From positions 5,332,001 to 5,396,000 of the forward strand of contig CP036296.1 of assembly GCA_007751255.1 (NCBI GenBank): a stretch of DNA of 64,000 bases, written 5' to 3'. Position 1 is the stretch's first letter; every line of letters begins with the position of its first letter. A model generated the notes under the pieces. It worked only from the letters and a program-made list of their open reading frames with translations. It was not told where the DNA came from and did no database searches. Below, piece after piece: positions 42,903 to 53,100 of this stretch. The translations under genes and the position numbers were made by a program. The stretch comes from Engelhardtia mirabilis (GTDB lineage: Bacteria > Planctomycetota > UBA1135 > GCA-002686595).

Positions 42903-45263
42903 TCAGTCGGCCTGGGCCGGCGCCGCGTCGCCCAGGAACTCCTGGACGCGGAGCGCCAGCTTCGCGGGTGAGATGGGCTTCTCGACGAAGTTCAAGCCCG
43001 GCTTGAGAACGCCGTGGTGGACGATCACGTTGTCGGTGTAGCCCGACATGAACACCACGAACAGGTCGGGGCGCTCGACCTGGAGCTCTTGCGACAGCAC
43101 CAAACCGCTGTCGCCGGTCAGCACCACGTCGGTGAGCAACATGTCGATGGTGCCCGAGTGGTTGCGACTGACCTCGAGAGCGGAGGCCGCGTCCCGCGCT
43201 TCGAGCACCTGGTAGCCCACGGCTCGCAGTCCCTGCACGAACAGCTCGCGCAGGGTGTCGAAGTCCTCGACCACGAGGATCGTGCGCTCCCCCTTGCGCC
43301 TGCTCCGAGGCAGCGCGGCCTTGGGTTCGGAGGCGGAGCTCGGTCCCTCATCCGCGGCGACGGGCAGGTAGAGCTTGAAGGTCGTCCCGACCCCCGGCTC
43401 GCTGTAGACCCAGATGTTCCCGCCGCACTGTTTGATCACCCCGTGGACCGACGCGAGCCCCAGGCCGGTGCCCTTGCCGACTCCCTTGGTGGTGTAGAAG
43501 GGCTCGAAGATCCGCTCGATCTGGGCTTCCTCCATGCCGTTGCCCGTGTCCGAGACGGCGAGCATCACGTGGGGACCGACCGTGGCCTCGACATGGTTGT
43601 CCGCGTAGTCCTGATCCAGAACCACGGCGCCCGTCTCGATCGTGAGCTGACCGCCCCGCGGCATGGCGTCGCGGGCGTTGGCCGCCAGGTTGATCAGAAC
43701 CTGCTCCACTTGCCCTGCGTCTGCGCGCACGCTGCCGATGTCGGTGTGAAGGGCGACGATGATCCGCACGTCCTCGCCGATCAGGCGTTCGATCATCGGC
43801 AGCGTGCGCTCGACGATCGCGTTGATGTCGAGCACCTCCATCCGCAACACCTGCTTCCGACTGAAAGCCAGGAGCTGGTGGGTCAAGGTCGCCGCGCTCT
43901 CGGCCGCCTGGACGACGAGTTCGAGCGACGCGCGCGCGGGGTGCGCGTCGGGGAGCTGGTCGCGCGCGTCCTCGGAGAAGCCGATGACCACGGTCAACAG
44001 ATTGTTGAAGTCGTGGGCGACTCCGCCCGCGAGCCTTCCGATTGCGGCCAGCTTGTTTGACTGGGCAACCTGACGTTGCAAGCGGTCGTGCTCCTCCAGG
44101 CTCTCCGCGAGGTTGCGGCTCAGGTCCTCGAATCTCCTGGCCAGGAGGCCGATCTCGCCACTTGTCACCTGGGGGACCTCGATCACCTGGCCCGGCTCGA
44201 GGTCCGCGACGGCGGTGGACAGGCACTGCAGGGGCTTGGTCAGAGAACGCGCCAACCACAGGCCGACCAGCAGCGCCAGGGCCACGGCGATCGACATGGC
44301 CCAGGCTGTGCTGGCCCTCACACTGGCGGCCGGGCGGCCGAGAACCTGCCCGTCGAGGACCCTCACGACCCAGACCACCGGTCCATCGGCCAGTCGCACG
44401 GGGCTCAGCCCGATCCCCATCGACTCACCCGCGACCTCGAGCGGCGCGGCGACAGAGCCCGTGCCGTGCAACATGGCCGCAATCTCCGGCATCGACTCGC
44501 TCAAGCGAAGCGGTCGTCCCCGATCGAAGCCGAACTCGAACTCGCGGTCGGGATGCACCAGGTAGTCCCCGTCGCCGTTGACCAGGAAGGTGCGCTGCCC
44601 GTCCTCGACCTCACGCAGGGCGTCGAGCGCGGGGCCGACGTCGACGTTGATCACGACGATGCCGATGGGCGCCCCGCCGCGGCCGAAGACGGGTCCGGAC
44701 ACCCGCAGGACGGGGATATTGCGCTCGTCGATTTCTCCGTGCTCGCGGTTCAAGTCGATCGGGGACACGTAGAACTCGCCCCGCGCCAGCGACCCCGCCG
44801 CGCTGACGTAGGGTCTGTGGCCCTTGCGCTGGAGCTGCGCTTCCCCGACCCGAGCCACGGGCGCTCCCGACCGCTCGCGGTCAACCCGGACGATCTCCAG
44901 GCCGTCCGCGTCCGCAGCGATCAGTCGCGCCTGGAGGTACTGGGGGTGCGCTTCCAGCTCCGCGGCGAAGCGCGCTGCGAGTCGGTCGAGGGCCGGAGCG
45001 GAACCGCCGACCGCGCCCGACGCGGCGGCGTCGGCGACGTCCCTCAGCGTGGGATCCGCGAGCAACGCCTGAACGCTCGCTCGCACGCCGAGGACGTAGC
45101 GATCGAGGCCGGCGCCCAGGCGCTCGGTCGAGGACCTCAAGCGATCGAGCTCGAGCGGGTCGACCACCCGCTGCACGCCGGAATAGGACAAGAACCCGGT
45201 GGTCACGGCGCTCAGCACCGCGATCGCGACGAACGCCCCGGCGCACCGAGAGGCAAGGTTCAT
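42903..45263 (-). CDS. Hybrid sensor histidine kinase with Cache-like sensor
   Basis: A 786-residue protein. A membrane helix (9-28), a periplasmic Cache-like sensor (about 30-310), a second helix (about 319-340) and HAMP (to about 393) precede the kinase. The phospho-acceptor His 417 lies in AGGVAHDFNNLL; NLAANARDAMP is the N box, and DTGNGMEEA and GKGTGLGLASVHGV are the G boxes. A C-terminal receiver (661-778) has Asp 712 in LLTDVVL and Lys 762. The ligand of the sensor is unknown. The start ATG at 45263 has a TAGACT box six bases upstream. The phosphoryl group presumably passes from His to Asp internally and on to a partner. Confidence 0.93.
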   Translation of the reverse strand: MNLASRCAGAFVAIAVLSAVTTGFLSYSGVQRVVDPLELDRLRSSTERLGAGLDRYVLGVRASVQALLADPTLRDVADAAASGAVGGSAPALDRLAARFAAELEAHPQYLQARLIAADADGLEIVRVDRERSGAPVARVGEAQLQRKGHRPYVSAAGSLARGEFYVSPIDLNREHGEIDERNIPVLRVSGPVFGRGGAPIGIVVINVDVGPALDALREVEDGQRTFLVNGDGDYLVHPDREFEFGFDRGRPLRLSESMPEIAAMLHGTGSVAAPLEVAGESMGIGLSPVRLADGPVVWVVRVLDGQVLGRPAASVRASTAWAMSIAVALALLVGLWLARSLTKPLQCLSTAVADLEPGQVIEVPQVTSGEIGLLARRFEDLSRNLAESLEEHDRLQRQVAQSNKLAAIGRLAGGVAHDFNNLLTVVIGFSEDARDQLPDAHPARASLELVVQAAESAATLTHQLLAFSRKQVLRMEVLDINAIVERTLPMIERLIGEDVRIIVALHTDIGSVRADAGQVEQVLINLAANARDAMPRGGQLTIETGAVVLDQDYADNHVEATVGPHVMLAVSDTGNGMEEAQIERIFEPFYTTKGVGKGTGLGLASVHGVIKQCGGNIWVYSEPGVGTTFKLYLPVAADEGPSSASEPKAALPRSRRKGERTILVVEDFDTLRELFVQGLRAVGYQVLEARDAASALEVSRNHSGTIDMLLTDVVLTGDSGLVLSQELQVERPDLFVVFMSGYTDNVIVHHGVLKPGLNFVEKPISPAKLALRVQEFLGDAAPAQAD

Positions 45264-45269
45264 GGCGGG

Positions 45270-45275
45270 AGTCTA
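45270..45275 (-). promoter_or_regulatory. Candidate -10 box TAGACT for the hybrid kinase
   Basis: TAGACT on the minus strand with six bases to the ATG at 45263, the same sequence and spacing as at 36895. Confidence 0.5.
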
Positions 45276-45458
45276 GCCCCGGTGACGCGACTTGCTGCCA
45301 TCGGTCCAGAGGCCAGGGCCTGCAGGTCTCGGCCCAGGGTGTCGCCTCGCGCCTTGAGCCCCGAACCCGGCCAGATTCCCCGGAGAAGGCCTGGTCAGGA
45401 CTGGCTGCTGCGCGCGACGGGCCCAGCGACGGTTAGGCAACCGGCCACGCGGCCACGT

Positions 45459-45842
45459 TCACCGCAGGCCCGTCCGACCGACGAGCATCGGACCGATGCT
45501 GCTGTCGACCGCGAAGGGCTCCGACCGGTCGGTCGTGTCCTCGTTGAGGACCGCGATCAGACCGCCGTCCGCGCCGTCGTGGATCCAGACCTCGCCGTCG
45601 ATCTGGTCGGGTGCAGCGGTGCAGATACGTCCCATCGCGACCTCGCGAACCCCGTCGCCGTTGACGTCGCCGATGAAGGCCGCGGAGACGCCGAACTCGA
45701 TCGGAACGGTGGCCTCCGCGTCGGTCGGGTCGACGAGCTCGAGCCGGGGTCCGCCTCCCCCTCGATCGAAGACGTAGGCGCCGGGCTGGAAGCTGCTGTC
45801 CGCGCCAACCAGCGATCGACCCCCGAGCCCGTCGATCGCCAC
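45459..45842 (-). pseudogene. FG-GAP repeat protein remnant
   Basis: A frame of about 127 residues reads FGVSAAFIGDVNGDGVREVAMG, the calcium-binding D-x-N-x-D-G core of an FG-GAP repeat, followed by a partial second unit and a stop at 45459. It has no signal peptide and no good start (GTG at 45842 is the best), and the frame upstream runs into the carrier protein gene. FG-GAP proteins normally carry several repeats, so this is most likely a decayed 3' end of a longer gene. Confidence 0.4.
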
Positions 45843-45898
45843 TGCGTCGACCCTCTGCGGAGGCGTGACGGCGCGCGGGCTTGCGCGCCGTCCGCCGC

Positions 45899-46417
45899 TC
45901 ACGCCTCTTCGGCCGGCGCCTTGATCGAGACCAGCTTGGCACCACCCTCGACCGCTTGGCCGGCCTCCACGAAGATCGCCTCGACCGTGCCCGCGATGGG
46001 CGACTTGATCTCGTTCTGCATCTTCATGGCCTCGAGGATCAGCATCGGCTGGTCCTCCTCGACCTCGGCACCGACCTCGACCAGCAGCGTGACGACCACG
46101 CCGGGCATGACCGCCTTGACCACGCCGCCCTTGCCACCGCGGGCGCGGGCGGCGGCGTTGGCGGCGCGTTCGCGCTCGTCCTCGATCTCGAAGGCGTAGC
46201 GCGAGCCGGCGATGCAGACGGCGCCGTCGTGGGTGTCGCCCTCGATCGAGACGCCGTAGGCCCTGCGGTCGACGACCACCGCGAACTGACCCAGGCCGTC
46301 GACGTCGGCCACGGACAGGTCCATGGACGCGCCGTCGACGGAGATCTCGAGCTGCCCCAGGCGCTCGGTCAGCTCGACCTCGTGGTCCTTGCCGTTGACG
46401 GTGACGAAGTACTTCAC
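45899..46417 (-). CDS. Biotin carboxyl carrier subunit of an acyl-CoA carboxylase
   Basis: A 172-residue protein. The C-terminal 70 residues are a biotinyl domain with LILEAMKMQNEI, where the Lys of A-M-K-M carries biotin, and SPIAGTV follows. The N-terminal 90 residues resemble the BT linker domain of propionyl-CoA carboxylase alpha chains (AFEIEDERE near its end) rather than AccB. It starts four bases inside the biotin carboxylase stop (ATGA-type overlap). It shuttles carboxy-biotin between the carboxylase at 46414 and the transferase at 47957 and is probably a split form of a PccA-like alpha chain. Confidence 0.9.
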   Translation of the reverse strand: MKYFVTVNGKDHEVELTERLGQLEISVDGASMDLSVADVDGLGQFAVVVDRRAYGVSIEGDTHDGAVCIAGSRYAFEIEDERERAANAAARARGGKGGVVKAVMPGVVVTLLVEVGAEVEEDQPMLILEAMKMQNEIKSPIAGTVEAIFVEAGQAVEGGAKLVSIKAPAEEA

Positions 46418-47943
46418 TGGTTGCCTCCGGGCTCAGCGCCGGGCGAGGAGCTGGGCAGCGGGTAGCGGGTGTGTTGGATGCGGGCGCGGTTGGTCCAGGC
46501 CTCGCGGCGGCCGGCGGTCGGGGCCAGGGCGCTGCGGCGGGCGAGCTGCCAGCGATGCACCGTGGCCACCGCGGCGGCCACACCCGACAGGCCCAGCACG
46601 TCCTCCGACATGTCCAGGCTCTCCAGGAAGTGGGTGTCGTAGTCGCCGCTGCGGAACTTGGCCTCGCTCAAGACCCGCAGCGCGGCGGGCGCGCCGGTGG
46701 AGACGCCGCCGACGTTGAGCTCCTGCAGGGCGCGGGTCATGCGCGCGATCGCGGAGGCCCGGTCGGGACCCCAGACGATCAGCTTGGCCAGCATCGGGTC
46801 GTAGTTCAGACCGACCTCCATGCCCCGGTACAGGGCCGAGTCGATCCGCACCCACGGCCCGCCGGGCAGGCGCAGGTTGGAGATCGTGCCCGTCGACGGC
46901 AGGAAGCCGGCGACCGGGTCCTCGGCGTTGATCCGCACCTCGATCGACCAGCCGTGCATCGAGATGGCCGACTGGTCGTAGCCCAGGGGTTCGCCGCTGG
47001 CCACGCGCAGCTGCTCGCGCACCAGGTCCACGCCCGTGACCATCTCGGTCACCGGGTGCTCCACCTGCAGGCGCGTGTTCATCTCGAGGAAGAAGAACTC
47101 GCCCTTCGAATAGAGGAACTCGACCGTGCCGGCGCCCTGGTAGCCCACCGCGCGGCCGGCCTGGAGCGCGGCCTCGCCCATCTGCTCGCGCAGCTCGGGC
47201 GTGATCACCGGCGAGGGGCACTCCTCCACCAGCTTCTGGTGGCGGCGCTGGATCGAGCACTCGCGCTCGCCGAAGTGCACGCCGTTGCCGTGGGCGTCGA
47301 ACATGACCTGGATCTCCACGTGGCGCGGGTTGTCCAGGTAGCGCTCGGGGTACATGCGACCGTCGCCGAAGGCCGCCTGGGCCTCGGCGGAGGCCTGGGT
47401 GAAGGCCGAGGCCATCTCCGACTCCTCGCGCACGATGCGGATGCCCTTGCCCCCGCCGCCGGCGGAGGCCTTGAGGCAGATCGGGTAACCGATGTCCTTG
47501 GCGGCCTCGACCGCCGCGTTGGCGTCGGCCACCGGCTCGGCCAGGCCGGGCACGATCGGCACCCCGGCGGCGCGCATCAGTTGGCGGCTGCCGATTTTGT
47601 CGCCCATGCCGCGGATCGCGTCCGGCGGCGGACCGACCCAGGTCAGACCGGCCGCGATCACGCGCTCGGCGAAGCCCGCGTTCTCGGCCAGGAAGCCGTA
47701 GCCCGGGTGCACCGCATCGGCGCCGGTGGCCTCCGCGGCCGCCAGGACCTTATCCACGTCGAGGTAGGACTGGGCCGGGGTCGAGCCACCCAGGGGATAG
47801 GCCAGCTCGGCGAAGCGCGTGTGCAGGGCGCTGCGGTCGGGATCGGAGTAGATCGCGACCGACTCGATGCCCATCTCGCGCGCGGTGCGAATGACGCGCA
47901 GCGCGATCTCGCCGCGGTTGGCGATCAGGAGTCGTTTGATCAT
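46414..47943 (-). CDS. Biotin carboxylase subunit of an acyl-CoA carboxylase
   Basis: A 509-residue protein. IANRGEIALRVIRTAREMGI is the biotin carboxylase N-terminus, ASAGGGGKGIRIV the ATP-grasp glycine loop and FLEMNTRLQVEHPVTEMVTG the catalytic ATP/biotin block. The length is longer than AccC by about 60 residues, with a C-terminal Arg-rich tail. The enzyme carboxylates biotin on the carrier subunit using ATP and bicarbonate. With the beta chain at 47957 and the epimerase it is best read as part of a propionyl-CoA carboxylase. GGAG lies before the ATG at 47943. Confidence 0.93.
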   Translation of the reverse strand: MIKRLLIANRGEIALRVIRTAREMGIESVAIYSDPDRSALHTRFAELAYPLGGSTPAQSYLDVDKVLAAAEATGADAVHPGYGFLAENAGFAERVIAAGLTWVGPPPDAIRGMGDKIGSRQLMRAAGVPIVPGLAEPVADANAAVEAAKDIGYPICLKASAGGGGKGIRIVREESEMASAFTQASAEAQAAFGDGRMYPERYLDNPRHVEIQVMFDAHGNGVHFGERECSIQRRHQKLVEECPSPVITPELREQMGEAALQAGRAVGYQGAGTVEFLYSKGEFFFLEMNTRLQVEHPVTEMVTGVDLVREQLRVASGEPLGYDQSAISMHGWSIEVRINAEDPVAGFLPSTGTISNLRLPGGPWVRIDSALYRGMEVGLNYDPMLAKLIVWGPDRASAIARMTRALQELNVGGVSTGAPAALRVLSEAKFRSGDYDTHFLESLDMSEDVLGLSGVAAAVATVHRWQLARRSALAPTAGRREAWTNRARIQHTRYPLPSSSPGAEPGGNQ

Positions 47944-47956
47944 CGTGCTCTCCGGA

Positions 47957-49507
47957 TCACAAGGGGATATTGCCGTGCTTGCGCGTGGGGCGATGCTCGT
48001 GCTTCGAGCGCAACAGCTCCAACGAACGGATCAGCATCGGCCGCGTGCGGTGGGCCTCGATCACGTCGTCCACGAAGCCCCGCGCGGCAGCCTTGTAGGG
48101 GTTGTTGAAGGTCTCCTCGTACTCGGCGGCCTTCTTCTTCTCCATCGCCACCGGGTCGTCGGCGGCCAGGATCTCGCGGCGGTGGATGATCTTCGCGGCG
48201 CCGGCGGCGCCCATCACGGCGATCATCGAGCCGGGCCAGGCCAGGTTGATGTCGGCGCGGATGTGCTTGCTGGCCATCACGTCGTAGGCGCCGCCGTAGG
48301 CCTTGCGGGTGATCACGGTCAGCTTGGGCACGGTCGCCTCACAGTAGGCGTAGAGCAGCTTGGCCCCGTGCAGGATGATCCCGTCGTGCTCCTGGGCGGT
48401 GCCGGGCAGGAACCCGGGCACGTCCTCGAAGGTCACCACGGGGATGTTGAACGAGTCGCAGAAGCGGATGAAGCGCGCGCCCTTGATCGAGGCGTGGATG
48501 TCGAGACACCCCGCCAGCACCGCCGGCTGGTTGGCGACGACGCCGACCACGTGTCCGCCCAGGCGCGCGAAGCCGGTCAGGATGTTGCGCGCGTAGCCGT
48601 CGAGCACCGGGAACCACGTCTCGCGGTCGACGATCAGCTCGATCACGCGGTTCATGTCGTAGGGCTTGGTGTCGTCGCGCGGCACCAGCTCGTCCAGGGC
48701 GTGCTCCTCGCGGTCGGCCGGGTCGTCGGTCGGCACGAAGGGCGGGCCCTCGGCGTTGTTGAGCGGCAGGTACGACAACAGGCGCCGCACGAGCTGCATG
48801 CAGCTCTTGTCGTCGGAGCTGGTGAAGTGCGCCACGCCGCTCTTGGTGTGGTGCACCTCGGCGCCGCCGAGCTCCTCGCTGGTGACCTCCTCGTGGGTCA
48901 CCGTCTTCACGACGTCGGGCCCGGTGATATGCATGAACGAGGTGTTCTCGACCATGCAGATGAAGTCGGTGATCGCCGGGCTGTAGACCGCGCCGCCCGC
49001 GCAGGGGCCCAGGATGGCCGAGATCTGCGGCACGACCCCGGAGGCCTGGGTGTTGCGCCAGAAGATCTCCGCGTAGCCGCCGAGGCTGCTGACGCCCTCC
49101 TGGATGCGCGCGCCGCCCGAATCGTTCAGGCCGATCACGGGCACGCCCACCTTCAGGGCCATGTCCATGATCTTGCAGATCTTCTCGGCGTGGGTCTCCG
49201 AGAGGGAGCCGCCGAAGACCGTGAAGTCCTGGCTGTAGAGGTAGACCGGGCGGCCGTCGATCAGCGCGTGGCCGGTGACCACGCCGTCGCCGAGGACCTG
49301 CTGCTCCTGCATGCCGAAGTTGGAGCAGCGGTGGGTCACGAAGCGATCGATCTCGACGAAGGAGCCCTCGTCGACCAGGAAGTCGATGCGCTCGCGCGCC
49401 GTCAACTTGCCCTTCTTGTGTTGGGCTTCGATGCGCTGCTCGCCGCCGCCGACGAGGGTCGACTCGCGCATACGGCGCAGTCGGTCCAGGGGGGTCTCAG
49501 GACTCAA
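47957..49507 (-). CDS. pccB: Acyl-CoA carboxylase beta chain (propionyl-CoA carboxylase-like)
   Basis: A 516-residue carboxyltransferase. [28 protein letters not shown] and [20 protein letters not shown] match the N-terminal domain; [20 protein letters not shown] and [14 protein letters not shown] match the C-terminal domain of PccB. It transfers carboxyl from biotin to propionyl-CoA, giving (S)-methylmalonyl-CoA. I place the start at a TTG at 49507, which overlaps the epimerase stop as TTGA and gives SPETPLDRL; an ATG 42 bases further in is possible. A very long upstream extension in the same frame is non-coding antisense sequence. The biotin carboxylase gene follows 13 bases later. Confidence 0.93.
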   Translation of the reverse strand: MSPETPLDRLRRMRESTLVGGGEQRIEAQHKKGKLTARERIDFLVDEGSFVEIDRFVTHRCSNFGMQEQQVLGDGVVTGHALIDGRPVYLYSQDFTVFGGSLSETHAEKICKIMDMALKVGVPVIGLNDSGGARIQEGVSSLGGYAEIFWRNTQASGVVPQISAILGPCAGGAVYSPAITDFICMVENTSFMHITGPDVVKTVTHEEVTSEELGGAEVHHTKSGVAHFTSSDDKSCMQLVRRLLSYLPLNNAEGPPFVPTDDPADREEHALDELVPRDDTKPYDMNRVIELIVDRETWFPVLDGYARNILTGFARLGGHVVGVVANQPAVLAGCLDIHASIKGARFIRFCDSFNIPVVTFEDVPGFLPGTAQEHDGIILHGAKLLYAYCEATVPKLTVITRKAYGGAYDVMASKHIRADINLAWPGSMIAVMGAAGAAKIIHRREILAADDPVAMEKKKAAEYEETFNNPYKAAARGFVDDVIEAHRTRPMLIRSLELLRSKHEHRPTRKHGNIPL

Positions 49508-50022
49508 TGGGACTCTCCTTGGGGGAGCTGGCCTTGGGGGAGCTGGCCTTGGGGAAGCTGGCCTTGGGGAAGCTGGACGAGCTCGGTCAGCACGCCGCCG
49601 GTGCTCTTGGGGTGGATGAAGGCGATGGTCGTGTGGTGGGCGCCGGGGCGCGGCTCGCGGTCGATCATCCGCAGGCCCGCCGCCTCCAGGGACGCGATCG
49701 CGGCCGCCACGTCGTCGACGCGGTAGGCCACGTGGTGCAGCCCGCCCCCGCGCTTGGCCAGGAAGCCGGTCACGGGCGAGTCGTCGCTGGCCGGCTCGAC
49801 CAGCTCGATGCGCTGGCCCCCGGCGTGGAGCACGAGCACGTTGACCTTCTGGTCGGCGACGAACTCGGGCTCGCCGGCGTCCAGGCCCAGGGCGGTCTCG
49901 TAGACCTTCCGGGCTTCCGCGATGCTCTCGACGACGATGGCGATGTGATGGAGATCGCGGACGACCCCGGCCGGCAGGTGGCCAGGGGACGCCGCGTCGC
50001 TGGGACGGGTCGGGGGGGACAT
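49504..50022 (-). CDS. mce: Methylmalonyl-CoA epimerase with a repeated C-terminal tail
   Basis: A 172-residue protein. Two VOC-type halves carry HHIAIVVES (metal-binding His), [11 protein letters not shown] with a catalytic Glu, GLHHVAYRV and GVLTELVQ with another ligand. The family is usually about 135-150 residues; here the tail adds three LPQGQ units and LPQGESH. The enzyme interconverts (S)- and (R)-methylmalonyl-CoA between the carboxylase and a mutase that is not in this window. It heads the operon. A TAGAAT box lies nine bases before the ATG at 50022, suggesting a leaderless message. Confidence 0.9.
   Translation of the reverse strand: MSPPTRPSDAASPGHLPAGVVRDLHHIAIVVESIAEARKVYETALGLDAGEPEFVADQKVNVLVLHAGGQRIELVEPASDDSPVTGFLAKRGGGLHHVAYRVDDVAAAIASLEAAGLRMIDREPRPGAHHTTIAFIHPKSTGGVLTELVQLPQGQLPQGQLPQGQLPQGESH
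49515..49580. repeat. 15-base tandem repeat in the epimerase 3' end
   Basis: On the plus strand, GGGAGCTGGCCTT-type units recur about four times, encoding LPQGQ on the minus strand. The first two units contain GGGGG and the last two GGGAA. The repeat is in frame and ends near the stop codon. Confidence 0.9.
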
Positions 50023-50031
50023 GGGCTGCGG

Positions 50032-50037
50032 ATTCTA
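50032..50037 (-). promoter_or_regulatory. Candidate -10 box TAGAAT for the epimerase/carboxylase operon
   Basis: TAGAAT on the minus strand lies nine bases before the ATG at 50022. It is the best match to TAGANT in the window. Confidence 0.5.
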
Positions 50038-50105
50038 ACGGGCCGAGGGCCGCGGCTCCCGACTCGACATGGGTACCGGAGGGCGAATAGAGCTCGGGTG
50101 GCGTC

Positions 50106-50112
50106 GTATCCT
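50106..50112 (+). promoter_or_regulatory. Candidate -10 box GTATCCT
   Basis: GTATCCT lies 49 bases before the ATG at 50162, identical to the boxes at 27926 and 30293. Confidence 0.4.
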
Positions 50113-50161
50113 GCCCGGCGTCGATCCCGGCGCCTCTCCGTCGCCGAGCCCCTGGCACCCC

Positions 50162-53100
50162 ATGAAGAATCTCGGCCTGATCCTCGCCGCGCTCGCGCTC
50201 CTCGCAGGGGGCCTCGTCGCATACCTGCTGGTCGGCCGCACGGCTCCGGAAGAGGACGCGGGGATCGGCGGCGCCGCGACTGCGATGGATCGGCCTGTCG
50301 ACGCGACACCGACCGCTCCGGCGAGCGTCCCCCTCGCGTCGAGCGGTGGTCGATCGAGTGGCCGCGAGGAGCTGGCCGCGGACCCCGCCGCGCCTGCGGG
50401 TTCCATCGCGGCCGCGCAGCGCGCCCCCGAGTCCGCCGGCGGCTCCGTCCGCGGGCGCGTGGTGGACCCTGTCGGCGCCGGGTTGGCGGGCATGCTCGTG
50501 GCCGCCTACGCCCCCGATCTCGAGGCTCGCGTCGTCCTCGGCTCGATCGTCGCCCACGTGGATGCAGCGCGTAGCGGTCTGGACACCGACGAAGAGAAGC
50601 TGCCCCTCGCCGCCGTGATGGCGGCGGACGACGGCAGCTTCGAGCTGACGCTCCCCAGGGGTCGCCGGGCGGTGCAGCTCGCGGCGGTCGGACCGCGGCA
50701 CTTCACGGCGCTCCCGCTGGAGGCCCTGGCCGACGACAGTCCGATCGAGCTGCGCTGCAAGCTCGGCGCGCGCGTCGTGGGCACGATCATCCCGCCCGAT
50801 GGCCACGAGCTTGCGAACCTGGCCGGGATCGCGATCTCCATGGACCAGTCCCTGGCGGACGGCCTCGAGTTCACGCAGGGAGCCTCCCCGAGCCGCAAGA
50901 CGGTCACGGACGTGCGCGGCGAGTTCTCCTTCCCCGCGGTTGGGCCCGACACCAGTCGACGGGTCCTGGCCCTGCCCGATTCCCTCGCGAGTGCCTCCGC
51001 CCAAGTGTCCGACATCGAAGCCGGCGAGGTCCGTCAGGTGTTCCTGGAGCTGAGTCTCGGCGCGACCCTGCGGGGCCGGGTGGTCGACGAGTTGGGCCAG
51101 GGCATCGGCGGCGCGCAGGTGACCGCGGCGGGAGACACGGGCCTCGGAGTCCAAGGCAAGGCGCTGCGCGAGGCCGAGTCCGCCGCCGACGGCCAGTTCG
51201 TGCTGGAGCACGTCGCGCCGGTCAAGCTGCGCGTGCGCGCGGAGGCCGAGGGCTTCCTGCCGAGAAGCATCGACCCTGGGCAGCTCCAGAACGGCGACAC
51301 CGTCGGCGGCCTGACCCTGAGCCTGGCTGCCGGCCAGCGCATTCGAGGCGTCGTGCTGCTCCCGGACGGTTCTCCGGCCCCAGGCGCAGAGCTCGTCGCA
51401 CTCATCGACGTCGCCGCGGCCCAGGGCTCCAACCAGATGGACCTGTGGGGCTCGCGCGGATCGGAGACCGAGTCCGATGAGGACGGCACGTTCAGCCTGG
51501 AGGGCCTCAAGGGTCGGGCCTTCGTGATCGACGCGCGCGTCGAGCTCGATGCGGACGACGCGCGCGTCGCCAAGCTCGGCGGGCGGCACTTCTGGGCCCA
51601 CATCGAGGGCTGCAGGCCGTCGGACGACATGGAGCTGCGTCTGCAGGTCGCGTCTGTGCTGTCGGGTCGCGTGGTCGATGCGGCCGCCCGACCGGTGACC
51701 GAGTTCTCGATCGTCGCCGAGCAGCCCAGCTCGTCGCCCCTGGTTCGCAACGGTCCGCCCCAGCGCTTCTGGTTCGAACACGACGACGGCCGCTTCGAGA
51801 TCGCCGAGCTCAGCGACGGACTGTGGTCCCTGCGGGCCTCGGCGCCCGGCTTCGCCATCTCGGAGGCCGTCGAGGTCACGCTGCCTGACTCCGCGGGGGT
51901 GCAGATCAGCCTGGTGGACGGGGTGATCGTGTCCGGCCGGGTGGCGACCCCGCGCGGCGACGGTGTCGGCGGAGCGGTGGTGACCCTCGACCGCAACTGG
52001 ATCGACGCGATCGTTCAGCTCGACTCGCGCCAGGCGACGAGCCTCGAGGACGGCAGTTTCGAGCTGCGCGATCAAGCCCCCGGCGAGCTGGCCCTGGTAG
52101 CCAAGCACCCCGACTGGGCCGACAGCGAGACGATCACCGTCGGGCTGCCGCAGTCCGGACGGCTGGACGGCGTCGAACTGGTCCTGCGCCAGGGCGGACG
52201 GATCACGGGCGTGGTCTACGACGAGGACGGACAGCCCGCCCCCGGGGCCCAGGTCATCTGCCAGAACCCGCAGACCTTCGAACCGATGTTGGCCCCCGCG
52301 GACGACAACGGTCGATTCGGCTTCGGGCCCCTGAAGCCGGGCACCTACCAGGTCGTCAGCATGGGCAACTTGACCGAACTGGCCGAGGGTGGTGGCGATT
52401 CCTCGCCCCTGTCGCTGTTGTCCGACATGAAGGTCGCCATGGTCGACGTCGTCGACGGCGAGACGGTCGAAGTCGAGCTCGGCGTGCCCCCGTCCAACCC
52501 CGTGGAAGTCAGCGGCCGGGTTACATCGGCGGGCGAACCCGTCACCACCGGCGCGATCCAGTTCATCCAGGAGTCCAAGGGCATGGACTCGCTCAAGTTC
52601 GCCGAGATCGGCGCCGACGGCCGCTACGAAGTGACCCTCAACGAGCCAGGCGACTACCTCGTCACCATCCAGCCCCATCGCCAGGGCGGGATGAGTCTGC
52701 GTCAGAACAACATCGAGTACAGAAAGCTGGTGCCGGAAGGGCCGGAGTGCCGCATCGACCTGACCCTGCCGGATTCGTCCATCTCAGGCCGCGTCACCGA
52801 TCAGGACGGCGAGCCCCTGGACGGGGTGATCGTCAACTCGACCCGGCAGGAGGGCGTGATCTACGGCATGGCCTTCGGCGGCGGCTTCTCGACGACGACC
52901 ACCGACGAGGACGGTCGCTACGAGCTGACCCACATGCGCCCCGGCCGCTACCAGGTCACCGCGGGCGGCACCTTCTTCGGAATGCAGCTCAGCAGCGGCC
53001 AGGTGCGCGGTCGGATCAACCGCGCCGACCTGGTGATCGAGGCCGATCAACACCTGGAGGGCATCGACTTCGAGCTCGGGCCCCCGATCACCGTTACCGG

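Noticed and set aside
49508-52678. Very long N-terminal extension of the carboxylase beta chain
   Set aside because: It is antisense to the CarboxypepD_reg gene and the epimerase, has no motifs, and the conserved carboxyltransferase sequence begins only near 49507.
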